A stretch of 57,625 nt of DNA from Mesorhizobium waimense (GTDB taxonomy: Bacteria > Pseudomonadota > Alphaproteobacteria > Rhizobiales > Rhizobiaceae): assembly GCF_003601975.1 (NCBI RefSeq), contig NZ_QZWZ01000037.1, forward strand, positions 1 through 57,625. The letters run 5' to 3'. This document shows positions 52,506 to 57,625 of this stretch, in pieces; position 1 is the stretch's first letter, and each line of letters begins with the position of its first letter. The position numbers were made by a program, and so were the translations under genes. The notes below the pieces were generated by a model. It was not told the origin of the DNA. It saw only the letters and a list, made by a program, of their open reading frames with translations, and did not search any database.

Positions 52506-53543
52506 TCAGATCGCCTTCACCAGCCGCAGCAGGCCGAGCATCTCGACCAGCGTCCCCTTGCGGAAGGCGATATAGGTCGGCTGCTCCTGGCCGTGGAAGC
52601 GGCGCTTGAATGCCGCCTGGCCCTGCAAATTGAACTTCGAGCGATTGACCCATGCGGAACCATAGGCGCGCTGGAAGGTGCCGCGCCAAAAACTCGATTC
52701 GGCAAAGCCGCTGGCTTCGATGTCGACCAGCGGCGACAGACCCAGCGTGACGACGGAAATGCCTTCCTCGCGAAAGCGGTCGACGGCGAATTTGGTCAGG
52801 CCGATCTCGGCATGCGGGGTGACGTCGACATGCTTGCGCTTGAAGGCCGTGGTGTAGCCGATGACCTTTCCGTCGCTGAACAGGGGATCGAAGTCGAGCA
52901 GGGCGACCAGCTCGCCATCGGGGCCGCGCAGCACGAAACGGCGCATGTCGGCGCCGAGATGGTCGGCGAAGGGCCGGTTGAGGAAGCCCATCTCCCAGCG
53001 CTTGACGATGCGCTCGCTGCGCCAGTTCTCGGAGAGCCTGGCAATCTCGTCGAGGAAGATGCTGCGCTTGTCTTCCTCGAAGGAATAGCCCTTTTTCAGC
53101 AACCAACGCTCGGAATAGCGCACCGTTTCGTTGCGCTTGCCGGAGAAATCATGATCGGGCAGCGGCAGCCTGGTGTCGATGCCCAGGCGGTTGACCTGAT
53201 AGCCGAGCGAGGCCAGCACGCGCGCGGTCTCGGCGCCGATCTGCACGAACCATGGGCCGCCGGCGGCTTCGACGAAACGTCTGATGTAGGCGGGCCGTTC
53301 AGGCGGATGCACCACCGGGTCGCCGAGCGCGAAATGGTGCTTCATCTTGGTACCGAAGGCGATGTAGCCGTCGCTGTCACCGAAATAGGACAGTTTCTGC
53401 TGCACGGCGGTCGAGTAGGCGAGCGAGAAATCGCCATATCGGCGAACCAGCGCCAGGCGCTCGACATGCGACAACTCCTGGCGCGGAACCTTGGGTGCTG
53501 CGCCTTCAAGAAGCCTGTCGATGGTGATGCGCAAGGAGGGCAT
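52506..53543 (-). CDS. DUF2156 (phosphatidylglycerol lysyltransferase C-terminal domain-like) protein
   Basis: The 345-residue soluble protein matches the DUF2156/LPG-synthase C domain, a double GNAT-like fold: SLAYSTAVQQKLSYFGDSDG near the start, AFGTKMKHHFALGDPVVHP, and later GELVALLDFDPLFSDGKVIG and VTLGLSPLVDI. In MprF/LpiA this domain transfers an amino acid from tRNA to phosphatidylglycerol. Here the flippase membrane part is missing, so it is a free-standing form with an unknown acceptor. The ATG at 53543 is preferred; the frame is open to 53603. It converges with the ABC exporter genes. Confidence 0.8.
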   Translation of the reverse strand: MPSLRITIDRLLEGAAPKVPRQELSHVERLALVRRYGDFSLAYSTAVQQKLSYFGDSDGYIAFGTKMKHHFALGDPVVHPPERPAYIRRFVEAAGGPWFVQIGAETARVLASLGYQVNRLGIDTRLPLPDHDFSGKRNETVRYSERWLLKKGYSFEEDKRSIFLDEIARLSENWRSERIVKRWEMGFLNRPFADHLGADMRRFVLRGPDGELVALLDFDPLFSDGKVIGYTTAFKRKHVDVTPHAEIGLTKFAVDRFREEGISVVTLGLSPLVDIEASGFAESSFWRGTFQRAYGSAWVNRSKFNLQGQAAFKRRFHGQEQPTYIAFRKGTLVEMLGLLRLVKAI

Positions 53544-53815
53544 GGCCGATCCGCGTGTCGAAAAGGGAGACCCGCCAGCCCACGGGCCTCGAATCAGTCG
53601 CACTGACGCGACCTGATTTATCGATCATATCGCGCATGCGCCATAGAGGGCGCTATCGGCGCCATCTGCAGGGGAATCTCGGCCAAAAGGCGGCGGATGG
53701 CAGCGGCCCTATTCCCTGGGTCATCACTCGCTCGAGTTGCGCCTTACGGCAGTGGCCTTTGACTTTCCATGCATTGTTATATATCATGTTATTGTTTCGT
53801 GTAGACCGGTTGATC

Positions 53816-54307
53816 ATGGAAGACGTCATTCGATCTCTTGGCTTCTTGTGCCTGGGCAGCAGGTTGAAGCGTATAGGCGAGCAGTTGCAGGCGGATACGC
53901 AGCGCGTGCTCGATCGCCTGGATGTGCCGGTTCAGTCGAGCCAGTATCCGCTCCTTGCCGCGCTCGACAGGCTCGGCGCCCTGCCGGTCGGTGAACTGGC
54001 GCAGGCTCTTGGGATTGCGCAGCCGGGCGTCACGCGAAGCGTGGCGCTTCTGGCCGAACTGGGACTGGTCGAAGTCAGCCAGTCAAACAATGACCAGCGA
54101 CGCAGGATTGTCTCGCTCACCCGGAACGGTCGACGGCTGGTCGATGTTGCCAAGCGCGACGTCTGGCCACGCATCGAGAAAGCCGTCGCGGATTTGTGCG
54201 CAGACCTTTCGGGGCCGCTTCTGGATCAACTGGCCGCAATCGAGGACGGCCTTGCGGCGGCTCCCATCGACCGTCGTGTCGAGAAGGCTGGGGCAGTCGT
54301 GCAATGA
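53816..54307 (+). CDS. MarR-family transcriptional regulator
   Basis: The 163-residue product has the winged helix-turn-helix of MarR proteins: QYPLLAALDRLGALPVGELA, QALGIAQPGVTRSVALLAEL and the wing VEVSQSNNDQRRRIVSLTRN. It should bind its own promoter as a dimer and respond to a small ligand. The ATG at 53816 is chosen; another in frame is at 53786. The upstream DNA is locally AT-rich (TTGTTATATATCATG). Its TGA overlaps the ATG of a GNAT acetyltransferase gene, so the two are translated together. Confidence 0.85.
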   Translation: MEDVIRSLGFLCLGSRLKRIGEQLQADTQRVLDRLDVPVQSSQYPLLAALDRLGALPVGELAQALGIAQPGVTRSVALLAELGLVEVSQSNNDQRRRIVSLTRNGRRLVDVAKRDVWPRIEKAVADLCADLSGPLLDQLAAIEDGLAAAPIDRRVEKAGAVVQ

Positions 54308-54993
54308 AGCACCTGCTTGACCGTCCCATTTGGAGCGCACTAGCGACGCGCCATCGGATGTTCGCGCAAGGTGACAACCTCGCCAAGCGATACCGATCGT
54401 CGATCGTTCCTTTCGCCGCCACAGCCGCGGACGACGCGCAAAGCTTGCAGGCGCTCAGTCGTCTCATTCCCCCACTCGAGAGCACCATCCTGGTCCAGGC
54501 GGATGCAATCGTCTTGCCTGCGGAGCTTTCAACGATTTCGACCGCGTGCCTGGTACAGATGACAGCCGAACAGCCGTTGCTGATCGTGTCCGACGAGCGC
54601 GTGCAACGTCTGACGCGAAACGATGCGGCCGACATGCTCGCCCTGGCATCGGTCACCAAGCCTGGCCCGTTCACGCTGGAGGCGTTGAGCCTCGGCGATT
54701 TCTGGGGCGTGAAGATCGACGGCCGACTTGCGGCGATGGCTGGCGAGCGCATGAAGCAACCTGGCTATGCCGAACTCAGCGGGGTGTGCTCGCATCCGGA
54801 CTTTCGCGGCCGCGGCCTGGGCAGGCTGCTGACCCTGTTCGTGGCAAACCAGATAGAGGCGCGCGGCGAAATACCCTACCTTCACGCCTACGCCAGCAAC
54901 TCCGCGGCCATAGGACTGTACGAGTCCATTGGCTTCAAGCTGAGAAGCACGCTGAATATGGCCGTGGTCCAACATGCTCATAGGGGCGCGTGA
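54304..54993 (+). CDS. GNAT-family N-acetyltransferase
   Basis: The 229-residue product has an N-terminal region (1-130) and a C-terminal GNAT domain of the FR47 type (about 135-225): acetyl-CoA loop VCSHPDFRGRGLGRLLTLFV with the R-G-x-G-x-G turn, and HAYASNSAAIGLYESIGFKL, the usual end. It acetylates an unknown amine. Its start overlaps the stop of the MarR gene (ATGA), so the regulator probably controls it. Confidence 0.88.
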   Translation: MKHLLDRPIWSALATRHRMFAQGDNLAKRYRSSIVPFAATAADDAQSLQALSRLIPPLESTILVQADAIVLPAELSTISTACLVQMTAEQPLLIVSDERVQRLTRNDAADMLALASVTKPGPFTLEALSLGDFWGVKIDGRLAAMAGERMKQPGYAELSGVCSHPDFRGRGLGRLLTLFVANQIEARGEIPYLHAYASNSAAIGLYESIGFKLRSTLNMAVVQHAHRGA

Positions 54994-55012
54994 GCGGCTG
55001 TTCCCGTGGACA

Positions 55013-55237
55013 TCAAGCCGACTTTGAATCAAGCCGTCGGAAACCAACGGCTTCCATTAGCATGTCCTCCTCGACCATGCCGGCATTATGCAGTGCAAGC
55101 AGGGTCAGGGCGATTTCCCGCGCCTCGGCTGACTCGGGATGCGCTTCGCGCCGCTGGCAGGCTTCATCAAAGACGCGCTGCAGCCTGGCGATATCAGGAG
55201 GCTTGAGCAGGCCACGATCATAAATGGATTTCGGCAT
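55013..55237 (-). CDS. Small conserved hypothetical protein
   Basis: The 74-residue product is helical and charged, opening MPKSIYDRGLLKPPDIARLQ and continuing with a RVFDEACQRREAHPESAEAR helix. A strong AGGAGA site lies just ahead of the ATG at 55237, which supports it as a real gene although it is within a longer open frame. There is no signal peptide or membrane segment. I do not know a function; its length and composition recall small proteins kept in rhizobial genomes. Confidence 0.65.
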   Translation of the reverse strand: MPKSIYDRGLLKPPDIARLQRVFDEACQRREAHPESAEAREIALTLLALHNAGMVEEDMLMEAVGFRRLDSKSA

Positions 55238-55314
55238 GGCGATCTCCTGATAAAGACCTAGGGCGCCACGCTTAAATTGCCAATCTTTCCCGAGGCTTGA
55301 TAGATTCCTGAATA

Positions 55315-55351
55315 GAAAAAGGAGGGATTTCGGGTTGCCGAAATCCCTCCT
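55315..55351 (-). terminator. Rho-independent terminator of phoX
   Basis: AGGAGGGATTTCGG and CCGAAATCCCTCCT form a perfect 14 bp stem around four bases. On the minus strand it is followed by TTTTT (55316-55320 as A's), 32 bp after the phoX stop codon. Confidence 0.85.
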
Positions 55352-55382
55352 GCGATTGTTCAATCTCTCCAGACTGGCCGTG

Positions 55383-57386
55383 TCAGACCGCGATCTTGCC
55401 GCCGCCCTGCTTGGTGATGGCGACCACCGACGGGCGTACCGGCATGTCGGGCTTGAAATCGGGCCAGCGGGTCGACAGGTCCTCATAGTAGGAGGGCCGG
55501 CCGAAGGGCTCCCAGTCCTCGCCACCGTCGCCCGGATGCTGGACGGCGACGAAAGCGGTCTGGTCGTCCGGCGCAAACAGCGGGCCGCACATTTCGGCGC
55601 CGATCGGCACGCGGAAGAACAGCTTTGACGTCGCCCGTGCCGAGCCTTCGGTGTCGACCGCCCACAGGCCATCGGTGCGGCCGGTGGCCTTCGGGCCCTG
55701 GCCATCGGTGGCGACCCACAGGCGCCCGGCTGAATCGACGGCGCAATTGTCCGGCATGCCGAACCAGCCATTGGCTGTCGTCGCCGTCGAGAAGGTGGCG
55801 CCGACTTCGGCCACCGAGGGATCGCCGCACTTCAGCAGCACTTCCCACTTGCCCTTGGTGGCAGTGAAATCGCCGCCGTCCTCGACGATCTCGATGATGT
55901 GGCCGAAGGCATTCTCCGCGCGCGGGTTGGCAGCGTCGACCTGCTCGGCCTTGCGCTTGGAATTGTTGGTCAGCATGACATAGACCTTGCCGTTGCCGGC
56001 ATTGGGCTGGATGTCCTCGGGGCGGTCCATCTTGGTGGCGCCGAGCAGGTCGGCGGCGCGGCGCGTCTCGATCAGCACGTCGGCCTGATCGGCAAAACCG
56101 TTCTCGGCGGTCAACGGGCCCTGGCCAAAGACGATCGGCAGCCATTCGACCGAGCCGTCCTCGGCGAACTTGGCGACATGCAGCGTGCCGTCGTCGAGCA
56201 GGTTCATGTTGGCGGCGCGGTCGTTCGGGTTGAACGTGCCTTTGGTGGCGAATTTGTAGACATAGTCGAAGCGCTCGTCGTCGCCGAGATAGAAGACGAC
56301 GCGGCCATCCTTGGCGACGATCGATTCGGCACCCTCATGCTTGAAGCGGCCCATGGCGGTGCGCTTCCGCGGCGTTGAGGTCGGATCGTTGACGTCGACC
56401 TCGACGATCCAGCCGAAGCGATTGGCCTCGTTCGGCTCCTTGGCGAGATCGAAACGGTCGTAGTGCGCACCCCATTCATAGGCACCTTCGGGAATGCCGA
56501 GGCGCTTGTAGTTGGCGGCTTCCTTGTGGTCGGCCGGCAGTTCGCCGGAGAAATAGCCGTGGATGTTCTCCTCGGCCATGACATAGGTGCCCCAGGGCGT
56601 GACGCCGCCGGCACAATTGTTGAGGGTGCCGATGACCTTGGTGCCGGACGGGTCGGCGCTGGTCTTGAGGCGGTCATGGCCGGCAACAGGGCCGGACAGT
56701 GCCATTTCGGTGTTGGAGCTGATGCGGCGGTTGAGCTTGCCGTCGCGCACGACCTGCCATTTGCCGCCGTCCTTGCGGATCTCGACGATGGTGCCGCCGT
56801 GTGCTGCCATCTCGACATCGACCTGTTCTTTGCTCAGCGGTGCGACTTCGAGCGCCTTCTTGCCGTCCTTGTCGACGATTTTCACGATGCCCGGAAACAT
56901 CAGGTGCGAGTTGGTGTATTCGTGGTTGACGACCAGCAGGCCGTGCTCGGCAGAGCCGTCGATCGGGATATAGCCGACATAGTCGTTGTTGTAGCCGAAC
57001 TGTTTCAGCTGGGCCTCGGCCGACTGTTTCGTCGGGTCGAATTCAGGCGAATCGGCAAACAGCGGATCGCCCCAGCGCAACAGCACATCGGCATCGTAAC
57101 CGGGTGCGACGTGATGCTTGTCGTCGATGCCGGCTTCAAGCTCGTCGAAGGAGAAGGCCGAACCCTCGGCGGCGCGGGCATTGTCGGCGCTGACCAATGC
57201 CAGCGGGCTGACGGTGGCGGCGATGGCCGAGACGGCGAGCGAACCTTTCAGAAAACCGCGGCGCGAGAAGCGCGAGGCGATGATCTCGCCCATGGTGCGG
57301 TTGTCGGTGGGATTGGTGGCCGGGCCGTCATTTTCCTCGAGCAGGCTGGTGCGGAAACGGGCGTCGGGGGAGCGATGGTCGGTCAT
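55383..57386 (-). CDS. phoX: PhoX-family alkaline phosphatase, Tat-exported
   Basis: The 667-residue protein belongs to the PhoX (DUF839) family, calcium/iron-dependent phosphatases that release phosphate from esters in the periplasm. A Tat signal lies at about 38-70, with SRRGFLKG (R42, R43) followed by a hydrophobic stretch and ending NARAAEG. The family motifs VVNHEYTNSHLMFPGIVKIV, NNCAGGVTPWGTYVMAEENI and GMPDNCAVDSAGRLWVATDG are present. The long hydrophilic leader ahead of the twin arginines is usual for PhoX. It ends in a clear terminator, and a possible Pho box lies about 60 bp upstream, suiting induction by phosphate starvation. Confidence 0.92.
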   Translation of the reverse strand: MTDHRSPDARFRTSLLEENDGPATNPTDNRTMGEIIASRFSRRGFLKGSLAVSAIAATVSPLALVSADNARAAEGSAFSFDELEAGIDDKHHVAPGYDADVLLRWGDPLFADSPEFDPTKQSAEAQLKQFGYNNDYVGYIPIDGSAEHGLLVVNHEYTNSHLMFPGIVKIVDKDGKKALEVAPLSKEQVDVEMAAHGGTIVEIRKDGGKWQVVRDGKLNRRISSNTEMALSGPVAGHDRLKTSADPSGTKVIGTLNNCAGGVTPWGTYVMAEENIHGYFSGELPADHKEAANYKRLGIPEGAYEWGAHYDRFDLAKEPNEANRFGWIVEVDVNDPTSTPRKRTAMGRFKHEGAESIVAKDGRVVFYLGDDERFDYVYKFATKGTFNPNDRAANMNLLDDGTLHVAKFAEDGSVEWLPIVFGQGPLTAENGFADQADVLIETRRAADLLGATKMDRPEDIQPNAGNGKVYVMLTNNSKRKAEQVDAANPRAENAFGHIIEIVEDGGDFTATKGKWEVLLKCGDPSVAEVGATFSTATTANGWFGMPDNCAVDSAGRLWVATDGQGPKATGRTDGLWAVDTEGSARATSKLFFRVPIGAEMCGPLFAPDDQTAFVAVQHPGDGGEDWEPFGRPSYYEDLSTRWPDFKPDMPVRPSVVAITKQGGGKIAV

Positions 57387-57447
57387 GGGACTTGCCTCTG
57401 GCTTCTTGGAGTGGCTGGAGCGGGTACTCGACCCTTACAGTCGGCTG

Positions 57448-57465
57448 ATCACACTTTCGTGACAT
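57448..57465 (-). promoter_or_regulatory. Candidate Pho box upstream of phoX
   Basis: On the phoX strand the site reads ATGTCAC GAAA GTGTGAT. The PhoB box is two 7 bp half sites (near CTGTCAT or CTGTCAC) separated by 4 bp; the first half matches at six positions and the second at five. It lies 62 bp ahead of the start codon, and 30 bp inside the IS boundary. Confidence 0.4.
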
Positions 57466-57495
57466 TGTAAGCCGGTTTCAATCACGACCTGGACC

Positions 57496-57625
57496 TAGTC
57501 ATCTGGAACTGAAGTTCGTTACATTGTATGCTACGTCGCTTCTGGAGAGGAGCGCATTATGGCGAACGCGAATGGCCGCCCAACCGCGCCGTTGGTTCTG
57601 AGCGCAGACGAGCAGGATTATCTCG
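57496..57625 (+). mobile_element. End of an IS630-like insertion sequence (right copy, partial)
   Basis: This is the exact inverted copy of the left end of the window, beginning at a TA (57496-57497). It sits 110 bp upstream of phoX and is read away from it. The body of the element lies outside the window. Confidence 0.75.
57559..57625 (+). CDS. IS630-like transposase, N-terminal 22 codons only
   Basis: ATG at 57559 follows GGAGAGGAG; the frame opens MANANGRPTAPLVLSADE, identical to the gene start at 67 on the other strand, and runs off the window before the helix-turn-helix and DDE residues. Confidence 0.65.
   Translation, partial: MANANGRPTAPLVLSADEQDYL

Overview
The window looks like a piece of an alphaproteobacterial chromosome of the order Hyphomicrobiales (Rhizobiales), most like Mesorhizobium. 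This rests on the high G+C, the gene families present (succinoglycan-depolymerase-like GH16-RTX enzyme, CIO-type cytochrome bd, PhoX, many class III adenylate cyclases, hydantoinase/oxoprolinase, DUF1326/DUF2182, MXKDX protein) and the palindromic intergenic repeats typical of rhizobia. Genus is an inference. No rRNA, tRNA or CRISPR array was seen. The first and last ~130 bases are the same sequence in inverted orientation, each the start of an IS630-like transposase gene, so the window lies between two inverted IS copies and may be a contig broken at that repeat.

Accessory half (about 0.1-35.3 kb). A membrane sensor adenylate cyclase stands divergent from an orphan amino-acid-type binding protein, followed by an AraC regulator divergent from a TTC38-like TPR protein and a DsrE-like protein. 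From 7.1 to 16.4 kb the intact genes (a peroxiredoxin-like protein, a degenerate receiver protein, an AttEFGH-type ABC exporter with its AttH-like partner) are separated by decayed fragments: arylsulfatase, molybdopterin oxidoreductase, serine recombinase, IS481, IS110, protein-L-isoaspartate methyltransferase and AraC ends. Next come a secreted GH16-RTX glycanase, a LysR regulator divergent from a small eight-cysteine secreted protein, an IS30 remnant and a RibD-like reductase. The largest locus (21.8-30.7 kb) is a signalling cluster: a cyclase-alpha/beta-hydrolase fusion divergent from an operon of an eight-GAF histidine kinase, a single-domain response regulator and a receiver-adenylate cyclase. 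A DUF1326-DUF2182 pair, a chimeric pseudogene (DUF5939-like start joined to ComM) and a frameshifted FAD monooxygenase close this half. A ~67 bp repeat occurs five times in this half, always in the same orientation, and I saw none in the rest.

Core-like half (about 35.3-57.4 kb). Malate synthase G, a hydantoinase/oxoprolinase, a tandem pair of cysteine-rich secreted paralogues, two small membrane proteins, LepA, a TadG-like protein, a periplasmic redox locus (DUF1223 thioredoxin-like protein, methionine-rich MXKDX protein, exported single-cysteine MsrA), the CIO-type bd oxidase subunits, an ABC-2 exporter, a DUF2156 acyl-transferase-like protein, a MarR-GNAT overlapping pair, a small conserved protein, and PhoX with a possible Pho box next to the right-hand IS.

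The most interesting units are (1) the kinase-to-cyclase signalling cluster, which seems to couple many GAF inputs to both phosphotransfer and cyclic-nucleotide synthesis; (2) the methionine-rich protein/MsrA/DUF1223 locus, a possible sacrificial methionine scavenger system; and (3) two separate families of small secreted cysteine-rich proteins with strictly spaced cysteines.
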